The notes under the pieces: model-generated
What the model saw: only the letters and a program-made list of their open reading frames with translations
What the model was told of the DNA's origin: nothing
Databases searched by the model: none
Origin: Marinobacterium rhizophilum
Lineage (GTDB): Bacteria > Pseudomonadota > Gammaproteobacteria > Pseudomonadales > Balneatricaceae
Direction of reading: 5' to 3'
Length of the DNA stretch: 64,000 nt
Assembly: GCF_024397915.1 (NCBI RefSeq)
Contig: NZ_CP073347.1
Coordinates: 930,001 to 994,000, forward strand
Shown here: positions 33,764 through 43,853 of the stretch, piece by piece
Layout: every line of letters begins with the position of its first letter
Numbering within the stretch: the stretch's first letter is position 1
Made by a program: the position numbers and the translations under genes

Positions 33764-34840
33764 TCAGTCGTAAAACCCTGCGGTATCTTTGAGTTGTGCA
33801 GCGAAACCGAAAATGTCATCCAGGCGCTCAATGGGATGGCGAGTTTCCTTCTTGTCTTCATCAAACAGCCCAAGGTATTTCTGCGTTCGATTGAAATGCA
33901 ACCGGCACAGGGGCTTGCGATTATTATCGTCGAGTAATACCCCGAAGTAACTTTGGGTGTCCCTGGCCGCGATTCGATCTACCTCAACAACTTCTCGCAG
34001 AATTGCCCGAACAATGTGGTAGCCTTCGAGTTCTTCTACCGTGGTGACAACTTTATTGCCGTCTGGATCATCCAGTTCGGAATGCTGTGCGTCTTCAGTA
34101 TCATGCCTGCGAGGGGTTTCTGAGCCGTTGGCCAGAGCGGATTTCAGACGGTCGTTGATCTTGTCATTCAAGAACTGTCGAAGCGCCTTGGTCGTTAGCT
34201 CTGCAAATTGCTCCCGTACTTTCTGAGTAATCACGCCGTCGTACACACGGGAGGCGAAGAAGCGCACGAAGTCATCTTCAGGTTCAGCGACCTGCTGGCC
34301 AATCACCTTCTTGATTTGATTGAGGTACTTGAGTTCGCCGGCTGCATTGATGACTGAATCAACATCGAAGTCTGCCTTGGTCAGTTTGGCAACCTCGGGG
34401 ATTACGTGCTCATCGATATTTGACAGGTCCAGTTCGAGAAATGGCTTTTCATCCATCTTGTTCGGTGCATCCAGGTCCGTAAAAAACTGATAAATAACAC
34501 CATTGGTGAGTATCGCAATTCGGGCGTTGGTCACAGAAAAATATCGGTAGAGCTGGGAGGCGTGCTTGAGTGACAGGGGCTCGTTATATTTCTTGCATTC
34601 GATCAAAATCTGGATCGCCCCATCCTTTAGAAGAGCATAGTCGACCTTTTCGCCTTTCTTGGTGCCGGTATCTGCCGTGAATTCCGGAATAACCTCTGAA
34701 GGGTTGAATACGTCATAGCCGAGAACATTATTGAGGAAGGGCATGACAAAAGCGTTTTTAGTTGCCTCCTCTGTTTCGATCAGATTGCCCAGCTGTTGAA
34801 TCTTGTTGGAAAGGGTTGCCAGTGAGCTGCCAATTTCCAT
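33764..34840 (-). CDS. Orphan restriction-endonuclease-like protein (HsdR N-terminal type)
   Basis: Protein of 358 residues. Its first half matches the type I restriction HsdR N-terminal nuclease domain: ATKNAFVMPFLNNVLGYDVF, then the PD-(D/E)xK core with the Asp in KVDYALLKDG and ECK in QILIECKKYNEP (about residues 65-82). The C-terminal half carries no helicase, so it is much shorter than a full HsdR, and no hsdM or hsdS is near. Such stand-alone proteins are widespread and often annotated as type I restriction endonuclease. ATG 34840 has GGAG at 6 bases; an upstream ATG at 34852 has none. Codon and base use look more AT-rich than the neighbours, consistent with acquisition by transfer. Confidence 0.72.
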   Translation of the reverse strand: MEIGSSLATLSNKIQQLGNLIETEEATKNAFVMPFLNNVLGYDVFNPSEVIPEFTADTGTKKGEKVDYALLKDGAIQILIECKKYNEPLSLKHASQLYRYFSVTNARIAILTNGVIYQFFTDLDAPNKMDEKPFLELDLSNIDEHVIPEVAKLTKADFDVDSVINAAGELKYLNQIKKVIGQQVAEPEDDFVRFFASRVYDGVITQKVREQFAELTTKALRQFLNDKINDRLKSALANGSETPRRHDTEDAQHSELDDPDGNKVVTTVEELEGYHIVRAILREVVEVDRIAARDTQSYFGVLLDDNNRKPLCRLHFNRTQKYLGLFDEDKKETRHPIERLDDIFGFAAQLKDTAGFYD

Positions 34841-35167
34841 GCTGCACTCCATGCGTTTGCGGTTTTAACTCGTCCTGATATCGCTTGGCGTGACCTAAAT
34901 ACACCAGCCCAAGGCAGGCCAAACTTTGGAAGTTTGGTGGACAGCAGCGGATAGCGCAAGGTACGCCACCGTTCTTACGCAAAGGAGTTGACGCCGCTCA
35001 GTGCTCAGGCTCAATTGGCTTCCAGTCGACAGAGCTCAGGCGACTATCGCGTTAATCTCTGAAATGAGCACGGGAGCTCAGCATAGACAACACAGTTACC
35101 CGCGCAAAGTGCGCCCTGTCCAAAATGGCCCGGCAGCAGCGCTGACGGGCCTTGAGGATAGAACCGC
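34841..35167. other. Intergenic region between nuclease and bicupin genes
   Basis: No gene is supported in these 327 bases. The half near the nuclease gene should hold its promoter. It contains a hairpin CCAAACTT-TGG-AAGTTTGG (34919-34937). The other half has the terminator-like hairpin of the bicupin gene at 35122-35151. Confidence 0.55.
35122..35151 (-). terminator. Probable terminator of the bicupin gene
   Basis: GGCCCG (35146-35151 read on the minus strand) pairs with CGGGCC (35127-35132), enclosing a GC-rich loop, followed on the minus strand by ATTTTGG. It lies 17 bases past the stop codon. Confidence 0.5.
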
Positions 35168-36004
35168 TTAGCGTGGTGCGTTGAGGCGCAGGTTCATGTG
35201 GCGGTTGACGTCTTTGTACAGCAGGTAGCGGAAACGGCCGGGGCCGCCGGCGTAACAGGCCTGGGGGCAGAACGCGCGCAGCCACATGAAGTCACCGGCT
35301 TCAACCTCGACCCAGTCCTGGTTCAGGCGGTACACCGCCTTGCCTTCGAGCACGTAGAGACCGTGCTCCATAACGTGGGTTTCGGCAAAGGGAATAACGC
35401 AGCCAGGCTCGAAGGTGACGATATTGACATGCATGTCATGACGCATGTCGCTCATGTCGACGAAGCGGGAGGTCACCCAGCGACCGTCGGTATCGGGCAT
35501 CGGGATTGGCTCGATATCCTGTTCGTTGGTGACGAAGGCTTCGGGGTACGGCACGCCTTCGACTGCCTGGTAGTCCTTGCGGATCCAGTGGAAGCGTACC
35601 GCCTGATCGCTGTTGTTGCGCAGGCGCCAGTCGGCTGCGGGCGGGATGAAGGCATAACCGCCCGGTTGCAGGCGATGCACAGTGCCTTGCAGCGTTAGCT
35701 CGACTTCGCCCTCGACCACGAAGAGCACGGCCTCTGCGTTCGGGTCTTGCTCTGGCTTGTCGCTGCCGCCGCCGGGGCTGACTTCGACGATGTACTGGGA
35801 GAAGGTTTCGGCGAAACCGGACAGCGGTCGCGCCAGAACCCAGAGCCGGGTGTTGTCCCAAAAGGGCAAGTGGCTGGTGACGATGTCCCGCATGACCCCC
35901 TTGGGAATAACGGCGTAGGCGTCGGTGAACATCGCGCGGTCAGTCAGCAGTTCGTGCTGGCTCGGGTGCCCGCCCCTGGGGGCGTAGTAATGATTATTGG
36001 ACAT
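35168..36004 (-). CDS. AllE-like bicupin, (S)-ureidoglycine aminohydrolase family
   Basis: Double-cupin enzyme of 278 residues. Two cupin halves are visible: AVLFVVEGEVELTLQGTVHRLQPGGYAFIPP (about 90-122) and HVMEHGLYVLEGKAVYRLNQDWVEVEAGDFMWL. The metal-site motif before the second half, VIPFAETHVMEHGLYVLEG, and the end CYAGGPGRFRYLLYKDVNRH match ureidoglycine aminohydrolases, which turn (S)-ureidoglycine into ureidoglycolate and ammonia using manganese. No allantoinase or allantoate amidohydrolase is in the window, so the true substrate may be another amino compound. AAGAGG precedes ATG 36004. Confidence 0.75.
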   Translation of the reverse strand: MSNNHYYAPRGGHPSQHELLTDRAMFTDAYAVIPKGVMRDIVTSHLPFWDNTRLWVLARPLSGFAETFSQYIVEVSPGGGSDKPEQDPNAEAVLFVVEGEVELTLQGTVHRLQPGGYAFIPPAADWRLRNNSDQAVRFHWIRKDYQAVEGVPYPEAFVTNEQDIEPIPMPDTDGRWVTSRFVDMSDMRHDMHVNIVTFEPGCVIPFAETHVMEHGLYVLEGKAVYRLNQDWVEVEAGDFMWLRAFCPQACYAGGPGRFRYLLYKDVNRHMNLRLNAPR

Positions 36005-36195
36005 GAATGCCTCTTGGGTTGTGGGTCTTGATCCGCCTGGCCCTGTCCTGAACAGGGCATGCCCTCAATGGAGCAGCCAGGCAAGGAGGCCAGGGTCGGT
36101 CACGCTGGCCAACGCCTGTGAGGTGTGTGCCTGGGCGCCGCTTGCCGGGGTAGGTAGGTGGTTACACTCTATAGAATCAACCCTGGTATTCTCAA

Positions 36196-36236
36196 ATTAA
36201 ATATTTTGATAATGATTATTCGATTTCGAAATACTT
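36196..36236 (-). promoter_or_regulatory. AT-rich promoter region of the bicupin gene
   Basis: CAAATTAAATATTTTGATAATG (36194-36215) and following AT-rich bases contrast with the GC-rich background and mark the probable promoter about 190-230 bases above the start. The region 36005-36301 holds no supported gene. Confidence 0.35.
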
Positions 36237-36301
36237 AATCGGTTTTTTGTCGGCGCGTCACAGGCTTGGTCCTTTGAACCGGTGCTGCCACCGAGCCGCG
36301 A

Positions 36302-36979
36302 TTAACCTGCCTCCAGGCGAAACATCGCAGGCCCGACAGCGGTAGGCGCCTGCTTGTGGTGACTGTTGTTGATAACGGGATCGACGGGCACGACTTCCAG
36401 CGCGCAGGGGAGGCCGGGGATCAGCTGCGCCAGCAGCGGGTGTCCATCGATAGTCGGGTCAAGCCAGGAGGCGTGCAGGTCGGCGGGCAGCATCAGCGGC
36501 TGGCGCGGGTGAATTTGTTCCATGCCGGGAACGGCGGCGGTGGTGAGAATGGTACAGCTGTGGATTGTCTCGCGGCCATGCCCCCAGTGTTCCCACAGGC
36601 CGGCAAAGGCAAAGACATCATCAACCGGCTGGATGCAGTAGGGCTGCTTGTGACCCGCTTCGGTGCGCCACTCGATGAAGGATGAGGCCGGAACAATGCA
36701 TCGTTGGTGCTTGAGCGGGCCGCTAAACGCCTTGCTGCGGGTCAGCGTCTCGGCCCTGGCGTTGAACATCGCGTAGCGGGTGTCCGGTTCGCGCGCCCAG
36801 TGCGGAACCAGCCACCAGCGCATGTCCTCAAGCCCGTTGCGGCCCTCCAGCTGGCGTATCACCGGCACCTGTTCGGTGGGTGCCAGGTTGTAACGGCTGT
36901 GAATACGCCGGCTGATGCCCAGCCCCTCCAGCAGTCCCTGCGTAAAGGGGTCGTCTATTACGTTGTAGCGCCCGCACAT
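36302..36979 (-). CDS. yedK: SRAP-family abasic-site DNA-protein crosslinker (YedK/HMCES)
   Basis: Protein of 225 residues of the SOS-response-associated peptidase family, which crosslinks to abasic sites in single-stranded DNA through Cys2. The start MCGRYN gives that Cys2. FNARAETL, RCIVPASSFIEWR (with Ile in place of the usual Tyr) and the catalytic His in IHPRQPLMLPA follow. I chose ATG 36979 because only it places Cys at position 2; GGGGAA lies 8 bases upstream. It protects replicating cells from abasic damage. It appears to be a solo housekeeping gene. Confidence 0.88.
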   Translation of the reverse strand: MCGRYNVIDDPFTQGLLEGLGISRRIHSRYNLAPTEQVPVIRQLEGRNGLEDMRWWLVPHWAREPDTRYAMFNARAETLTRSKAFSGPLKHQRCIVPASSFIEWRTEAGHKQPYCIQPVDDVFAFAGLWEHWGHGRETIHSCTILTTAAVPGMEQIHPRQPLMLPADLHASWLDPTIDGHPLLAQLIPGLPCALEVVPVDPVINNSHHKQAPTAVGPAMFRLEAG

Positions 36980-37115
36980 CCTCGATTCCCCTGCTAAGCG
37001 ACCTTGATCCAAGATAGCCAATCCTGCACGGCAATAACAGGAGAGGGAGGGAAGCTGCCTGCCGGGCGGCGCCGCGGGCTGCCTTGTTTGCCTGGCTTGC
37101 GGGCTGAGTTTGATG

Positions 37116-37135
37116 CCCCCGGAGCATGCCGGGGG
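37116..37135 (-). terminator. GC-rich hairpin below the oxygenase gene
   Basis: CCCCCGG (37116-37122) pairs with CCGGGGG (37129-37135) around AGCATG, 13 bases beyond the stop of the gamma-butyrobetaine-hydroxylase-like gene. There is no T-run, so it is only a possible transcript end. Confidence 0.4.
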
Positions 37136-37148
37136 ACAGGCGATGGGA

Positions 37149-38315
37149 TCAGTTGTCCGCGTTGGCGGCGCGTCTCAGTACCCGCAGCCGGCTTCTGAAC
37201 TCGGTGCGGTCGACGTAGCAGCCACGCAGGTGGCGCAGGCCGGTGCTGGGGTCGAACTGGCGGCGACCGTGCAGTACCCGGCGGTTGTCGAACACCACCA
37301 TGTCTCCACCACCCAGGCGCAGCTGAATCATGTAGCGCGGGTCCTTCAGTTTGCGCATGAGCAGGCGGTAGGCCAGGTAGTACGCGTGCATGACATCCTC
37401 GGGCAGGTCGAAGATGTCCGCCAGGTGCGCGTTGTACTTGAGCTCGGTCACTTCACCCAGGTAGTTGAGGCTGATGACGGGGCGGTGCTCGCGAATATCG
37501 TAGTCATCATCGTGAAAGCGGAACGGGATCTGCTGGTTTGCCAGTAGGTCGAAGGCATCCGGCGCGGTTTCACGCATGTCTTCGAGTACCCGGAAGCCGT
37601 CCACGAAGGTTGACTCGCCCCCGGTGCTCTCGTTGTTCAGGCAGTGCAGGAACTGGTAGCCCGGCGGCGTTTCGTGGTTGGGCAGATCCGTGTGCAGCGG
37701 CAGCGCGTCGGCGGTGTAGGCCTGGTTGCTGGGCTTGGGAACCGAGCGCACGTCGAAGGTGACGCCAAAATTGGTGCGACGCAGGTAGCCAATGCGTTCT
37801 GCGGTTTCGACGACGGCCTCGGTCGTCGACGGCATCCCGCGTACTAGCGCCAGGCCATAGCGGGACAGTTCTTCCATCCATGACAGCAGCGCGGCGTCGT
37901 CCTGCATGATGGCGTCATGATGCCCCTGGGGGATGCTGTCGACAAAGTGCTTGTCCCAGCTTTCGACGCGGCCGGAGCGGTCCTGCGCGAAATCTGCCGA
38001 GTAGGCATGCTGGCGCAGCCAGTCGAAGCTGTAGCAGCTGTGGTGATCACCTTCGGACCAGTCGATATGCAGGCTGTCGCCCTCGATATTCACCGCCAAC
38101 GGCCGGATATCATCGCTGACACTCAGCAGATCGAAGGTGCGCTCCTCGGTAATGGCATGAAACGCACTCGAGCAATTGTCGCGCAGCCACAGGTAATGAT
38201 ATTTGGAGCGTTTGCCGTCGGACCAGGTGACATGCATTACCTGCTCGTCCAGGTAGTGATCCTGAATACCGATATTGGCAGGAGATACCGGGTGTTCCAC
38301 TGCTGCTGTTGTCAT
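37149..38315 (-). CDS. Gamma-butyrobetaine hydroxylase-like 2OG-Fe(II) dioxygenase
   Basis: Dioxygenase of 388 residues with both parts of this family. An N-terminal DUF971/GBBH-like domain (about 20-110, with WSDGKRSKYHYLWLRDNC) binds zinc in eukaryotic BBOX. A TauD catalytic domain follows. Iron ligands are the HTD in ALPLHTDLPNHETPPGY and the distal His in RRVLHGRRQFDP; the 2OG Arg is probably in LRGCYVDRTEF. Known relatives are gamma-butyrobetaine hydroxylase (makes carnitine) and trimethyllysine dioxygenase. It lies 77 bases behind a betaine-aldehyde-type dehydrogenase, which fits trimethylaminobutyraldehyde to butyrobetaine to carnitine. The two relatives cannot be separated by sequence reading alone. 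Confidence 0.8.
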   Translation of the reverse strand: MTTAAVEHPVSPANIGIQDHYLDEQVMHVTWSDGKRSKYHYLWLRDNCSSAFHAITEERTFDLLSVSDDIRPLAVNIEGDSLHIDWSEGDHHSCYSFDWLRQHAYSADFAQDRSGRVESWDKHFVDSIPQGHHDAIMQDDAALLSWMEELSRYGLALVRGMPSTTEAVVETAERIGYLRRTNFGVTFDVRSVPKPSNQAYTADALPLHTDLPNHETPPGYQFLHCLNNESTGGESTFVDGFRVLEDMRETAPDAFDLLANQQIPFRFHDDDYDIREHRPVISLNYLGEVTELKYNAHLADIFDLPEDVMHAYYLAYRLLMRKLKDPRYMIQLRLGGGDMVVFDNRRVLHGRRQFDPSTGLRHLRGCYVDRTEFRSRLRVLRRAANADN

Positions 38316-38392
38316 GCTGTCGGTCTCGCTTAAGCTGAATTTTCTGGTTATGGGTCTTGCGTGTGGTGTTTGGATCTGTAGAGGTATTGCCG

Positions 38393-39856
<1,464 letters not shown>

Positions 39857-40210
39857 TGTTGAATTCCGTACGAAACGCAGTTGAGTGGAATCCGCCTTCT
39901 GGCCAGGCCGCAGGCCAGGGCTCGTGCGCCCTGCAGAACAGGGTGGCAGGCGATGGCGCCATGTTACCCAAGCGTTAATGGAACAAATAGCGATTTATAA
40001 TTATCGTATTAATCGAAAAATGCGATCGAATAAATGCGCCTTTGATATCGCGAAATCTGCTCTGCCTAATACGCCGCCTGTCAGGTAATAAAGACCCCGA
40101 AACAATCTCAAAAGCGGATTGTATTGATTGTAATAATTCGCTTTAGCGATTTAATTGTCGCGGGTAGAGTGCGTCCTTGACTGGCCCGTCCAGGGCCAAC
40201 GGAGACGCAC
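39857..40210. promoter_or_regulatory. Divergent AT-rich region between dehydrogenase and SitA-like genes
   Basis: The 354 bases contain no gene. The AT-rich part 39985-40040 has GCGATTTATAATTATCG and GTATTAATCG, likely regulator sites for the leftward pair. A second AT-rich part, 40110-40150, has GATTGTATTGATTGTAATAA flanked by AAAGCG and CGCTTT, and probably controls the metal transporter. Neither matches a Fur, Zur or MntR box that I can assign with confidence. Confidence 0.35.
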
Positions 40211-41134
40211 ATGAAACGTACGCACTTTCGCCGCATTAAAATAGCCAGCCGCTTACTGATGCTGGCGTTGTTGCCCATCGCGCTGGAGCCGGTTGCGGCC
40301 GAACGGCGGGATGGGCGCCTGCAGGTTGTAACGACCTTTACCGTTATCGCCGATATGGCCGCCAATGTGGCTGGGGATGCCGCCGTCGTTCACTCGATTA
40401 CCCGGCCCGGCGCCGAAATCCACGACTACCAGCCCAGCCCGCAGGATATTGTGCGGGCGCAGTCGGCTGACCTGATTCTCTGGAATGGCATGAACCTCGA
40501 ACGCTGGTTCGAACGTTTTCTGCAGGATGTCAGGGCCGTGCCCGGTGTACTGGTAACCGCGGGTATCGAGCCGATGTCGATATACGCCGGCCCCTACGAT
40601 GGCAAGCCGAACCCCCATGCCTGGATGTCGGCGTCCAATGCGCTGATCTACGTTGAAAACATTCGCCGGGCACTGGTGCAGCACGACGTGGCTAACGCCA
40701 CCGTCTACAACGCCAACGCCGCCGCCTATTCGGCCCGGATCAAGGCGCTGGGGATACGGCTAAAGCAGCGCATGGCGGGCATCCCGGCGTCGCAGCGCTG
40801 GCTGCTGACCAGCGAGGGGGCCTTCAGTTACCTGGCGCGGGATCTGGATATGAAGGAAGCCTACCTCTGGCCCATCAATGCCGAGCAGCAGGGTACGCCA
40901 CAACAGATTCGCAGCGTCATTGACCGGGTTCACAGCCAGGGCATACCGGTCATTTTCAGCGAAAGCACCATTTCCGACCGGCCGGCACGGCAGGTGGCAC
41001 GGGAAACCGGCATTCGCTATGGCGGTGTGCTCTACGTTGATTCCCTGAGCGAAGCGCAGGGACCGGTGCCCACCTATATCGACTTGCTGGAGGTCACGCT
41101 CAACACCGTCATCGAGGGCTTTGCCAATCCATAG
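40211..41134 (+). CDS. Manganese/iron ABC transporter substrate-binding protein, SitA-like
   Basis: Cluster A-I metal-binding protein of 307 residues with a signal peptide ending near residue 29. Ligands are read as His in GAEIHDYQPSPQDI, His in KPNPHAWMSAS, Glu in LLTSEGAFSYLARD and Asp in VLYVDSLSE. The Glu at the third position, where zinc-binding ZnuA has His, points to Mn(II)/Fe(II). GGAGAC precedes ATG 40211. First gene of a four-gene sit operon. Confidence 0.87.
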   Translation: MKRTHFRRIKIASRLLMLALLPIALEPVAAERRDGRLQVVTTFTVIADMAANVAGDAAVVHSITRPGAEIHDYQPSPQDIVRAQSADLILWNGMNLERWFERFLQDVRAVPGVLVTAGIEPMSIYAGPYDGKPNPHAWMSASNALIYVENIRRALVQHDVANATVYNANAAAYSARIKALGIRLKQRMAGIPASQRWLLTSEGAFSYLARDLDMKEAYLWPINAEQQGTPQQIRSVIDRVHSQGIPVIFSESTISDRPARQVARETGIRYGGVLYVDSLSEAQGPVPTYIDLLEVTLNTVIEGFANP

Positions 41135-41182
41135 GGCGTGCAGCCAACAGGCCCGGTACCTATCAACGAGGGGATGCGACTC

Positions 41183-42037
41183 ATGAACAATAATAAGAAC
41201 AAGCACAACCACGAAAACGCGGCGCTGATACGGGTGCAGGACCTGTCGGTACAGTATGCCAATGGCCTGCAGGCACTCGAGCGGGTCAGCTTCGAACTTC
41301 GGGCCGGCACGATCTGCGCGCTGGTCGGCAGCAATGGCTGCGGCAAGTCGACACTGTTCAAGTCCATCATGGGGTTTCTCAAGCCAAGCTGCGGCGCCAT
41401 TTCCCTGGGAGGACGGGAGATCCGGCGCGCGCTGAAAATGAACCTGGTGTCCTACGTGCCGCAAAGCGAGGATGTGGACTGGGACTTCCCGGTGCTGGTG
41501 GATGATGTCGTCATGATGGGGCGTTACGGGCACATGGGCTTTCTGCGCCGGGCATCGCGCGAGGATCGCCTGCACGTGGACCAAGCGCTTGAGCGTGTCG
41601 GCATGTCGGGGTATCGCAAGCGCCAGATCGGTGAGCTGAGCGGCGGGCAGCGCAAGCGGGTGTTTCTGGCCCGGGCGCTGGCACAGGGCGGCCAGATCAT
41701 CTTGCTGGACGAACCCTTTACCGGCGTCGATATCGGCACGGAAACAGCGATCATCGAACTGCTGCAGGCCTTGCGTGGCGACGGCCACCTGTTACTGGTG
41801 TCGACCCACAACCTGGGTTCGGTGCCGGCGTACTGTGACCAGGCGCTCCTGCTGAACCGAACGCTGGTGGCGGCGGGGCCTACGGCGCAGGTCTTTACCG
41901 ACGCCAACCTGCAACGGGTTTTCGGCGGCCCCCTGGCGACGCTGCCACCGGCACTCGCACAGCGCTCGGACGACATGTCCAGGTGCTCCCCGGGGGCGCA
42001 GACCGGCGCTGCGTTGCTGTCATGCGGGGGAGGCTGA
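41183..42037 (+). CDS. Manganese/iron ABC transporter ATP-binding protein, SitB-like
   Basis: ATPase of 284 residues. Walker [10 protein letters not shown], signature [15 protein letters not shown], Walker [13 protein letters not shown] and the switch His in LVSTHNLGS are clear, in the order and spacing of the manganese/zinc family. The N-terminus is Asn/Lys/His-rich ([13 protein letters not shown]), a metal-binding style leader. ATG 41183 lies 9 bases behind GAGGGG. The last 30 residues are not conserved. It ends one base before the first permease. Confidence 0.87.
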   Translation: MNNNKNKHNHENAALIRVQDLSVQYANGLQALERVSFELRAGTICALVGSNGCGKSTLFKSIMGFLKPSCGAISLGGREIRRALKMNLVSYVPQSEDVDWDFPVLVDDVVMMGRYGHMGFLRRASREDRLHVDQALERVGMSGYRKRQIGELSGGQRKRVFLARALAQGGQIILLDEPFTGVDIGTETAIIELLQALRGDGHLLLVSTHNLGSVPAYCDQALLLNRTLVAAGPTAQVFTDANLQRVFGGPLATLPPALAQRSDDMSRCSPGAQTGAALLSCGGG

Positions 42038-42038
42038 G

Positions 42039-42896
42039 ATGCTGGAATTGCTGCTGCAACCGCTGGGCTATGACTATATGGCGCGTGCCATCTGGGTGAG
42101 CGCCCTGGTCGGCGCCCTCTGTGCCTTCCTGTCTTCGTTCCTGATACTCAAGGGCTGGTCACTGATGGGGGATGCGCTGGCCCATGCGGTGGTACCGGGC
42201 GTGGCGCTGGCCTATGCGCTGGCATTGCCCTACGCGCTGGGCGCCTTTGTATCGGGTATGCTGTCGGCCGTTGTCATGGCCGTGCTGCGCCAGCGTACCC
42301 GGCTGCGCGAGGATGCCGTGATTGGCGTGGTGTTCAGCACCTTCTTTGCCGCCGGGCTGCTGATTCTGTCTCTCAACCCGACCTCGGTGAAGGTTCAAAG
42401 CATCATACTGGGCAATATTCTTGCGATCAGCGATGAAGACCTGCAACAGGTGGTCATTATTGCCGCCGTTTCCCTGACGATCCTGGCGCTCAAGTGGCAG
42501 GATCTGAAACTGGTGTTTTTCGATGCCCGCCATGCCGCCAGCGTTGGCCTTCCGGTGACCGGGCTGAACATTCTGTTTTTCACGCTGCTCAGTGCCACCG
42601 CCGTTGCCGCGCTGCAGACGGTCGGGGCCTGCCTGGTCATCGCCATGGTGGTGACACCAGGTGCCACGGCATACCTGCTGACCGATCGTTTTGGGCGCCT
42701 GGTACTGATCGCCATGGCCTTGGGCGCCGGAACCAGCGCAACGGGGGCTTACCTCAGCTACTACCTGGATGGCGCGACCGGCGGCGTGATAGTCACGCTG
42801 CAAACGCTGATTTTTATTGCGGTCTTCCTGCTGGCACCGAAACAGGGCCGGCTGGCCCGCTGGCGCCTGGCCCGCAACCGTGCGGCGGAGGTCTGA
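42039..42896 (+). CDS. Manganese/iron ABC transporter permease, SitC-like
   Basis: Permease of 285 residues with about eight helices (ABC-3 family). FLILKGWSLMGDALAHAVVPGVALAYAL is the typical first half and FFDARHAASVGLPVTGLN the coupling loop. It starts one base after the ATPase gene, overlapping its Shine-Dalgarno, and ends directly at the next start. Partner of the following permease in the membrane channel. Confidence 0.86.
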   Translation: MLELLLQPLGYDYMARAIWVSALVGALCAFLSSFLILKGWSLMGDALAHAVVPGVALAYALALPYALGAFVSGMLSAVVMAVLRQRTRLREDAVIGVVFSTFFAAGLLILSLNPTSVKVQSIILGNILAISDEDLQQVVIIAAVSLTILALKWQDLKLVFFDARHAASVGLPVTGLNILFFTLLSATAVAALQTVGACLVIAMVVTPGATAYLLTDRFGRLVLIAMALGAGTSATGAYLSYYLDGATGGVIVTLQTLIFIAVFLLAPKQGRLARWRLARNRAAEV

Positions 42897-43853
42897 ATGG
42901 ATACCTTGCTGTCCCTGTTACTGGAACCGCTGGGGTACGCGTTCATGCAGCGGGGCCTGATCGCCGCCTGCCTGGTCGCAACGGTCTGCGCGGTGCTGTC
43001 CTGTTTCCTGGTACTCAGGGGCTGGTCGCTGATGGGGGATGCCATCTCCCATGCTGTTCTGCCCGGACTGTTGCTGGCTTACCTGGCGGGACTGCCCCTG
43101 GCGCTGGGGGCTTTTGCTGCCGGCACGGGCTGTGCCTTTGCCTGCAGCTACCTGAAGGTGCACAGTCGCCTGCGTGAAGATGCGGTGATGGCCATTGTGT
43201 TCTCCGGCATGTTTGCCTTCGGGCTGGTGCTGCTGAGCAAGGTGGAGTCCGACATTCACCTGCTGCATGTGCTGTTCGGCAATGTGCTGGGGGTCAGCTG
43301 GCAAGAGATCGGGGAAACGGCGCTGATCGCGCTGCTGACGCTGGGCGTGGTGCTGGTCAAGGGCCGGGATTTGCTGCTGTTCTGCTTTGATGCGGTTCAG
43401 GCCCAGGCGGCAGGATTGCCGGTGCGCCTGATCCAGTCCGGCTTCATGGTACTGATCGCACTGGCGATCGTGGCCTCGCTGCAGGCGGTCGGGATTATCC
43501 TGGTGGTTGCAATGCTTGTGACGCCGGGGGCCACCGCGCTGATGCTGGTGAGCCGTTTCCAGTCGATGCTGGTTGTTGCCGTGACCCTGTCCGTTTCCTG
43601 CGCCGTGCTGGGTACCCTGATCAGCTTTCATGTTGATGCGGCGACAGGACCGCTGATCATTGTGCTGCAGGGGACGCTGTTCATGCTGGCCTGCGTGTTT
43701 TCGCCCAAAACCGGCTTGCTGAAAGCGGGCGGGACGAAAGGGTGCCGACTGCGCAGACCGGCTCAGTTGCGCTCGGCAGCCGGTGTGAGTTCTGCCGTTA
43801 TCCACTGCACAAAGGCTTCGGCTGCGCGCGACAGCGGGCGCCCTTCGGGGTAG
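42897..43853 (+). CDS. Manganese/iron ABC transporter permease, SitD-like
   Basis: Second ABC-3 permease, 318 residues, similar to its neighbour (FLVLRGWSLMGDAISHAVLPGLLLAYLAG; FDAVQAQAAGLPVRL). Its ATG follows the SitC stop without a gap. The conserved family ends at about FSPKTGLL (residue 278). A further 40 basic residues follow, and the last 91 bases overlap the 3' end of the convergent LysR gene. This tail may come from loss of the native stop codon. Confidence 0.84.
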   Translation: MDTLLSLLLEPLGYAFMQRGLIAACLVATVCAVLSCFLVLRGWSLMGDAISHAVLPGLLLAYLAGLPLALGAFAAGTGCAFACSYLKVHSRLREDAVMAIVFSGMFAFGLVLLSKVESDIHLLHVLFGNVLGVSWQEIGETALIALLTLGVVLVKGRDLLLFCFDAVQAQAAGLPVRLIQSGFMVLIALAIVASLQAVGIILVVAMLVTPGATALMLVSRFQSMLVVAVTLSVSCAVLGTLISFHVDAATGPLIIVLQGTLFMLACVFSPKTGLLKAGGTKGCRLRRPAQLRSAAGVSSAVIHCTKASAARDSGRPSG

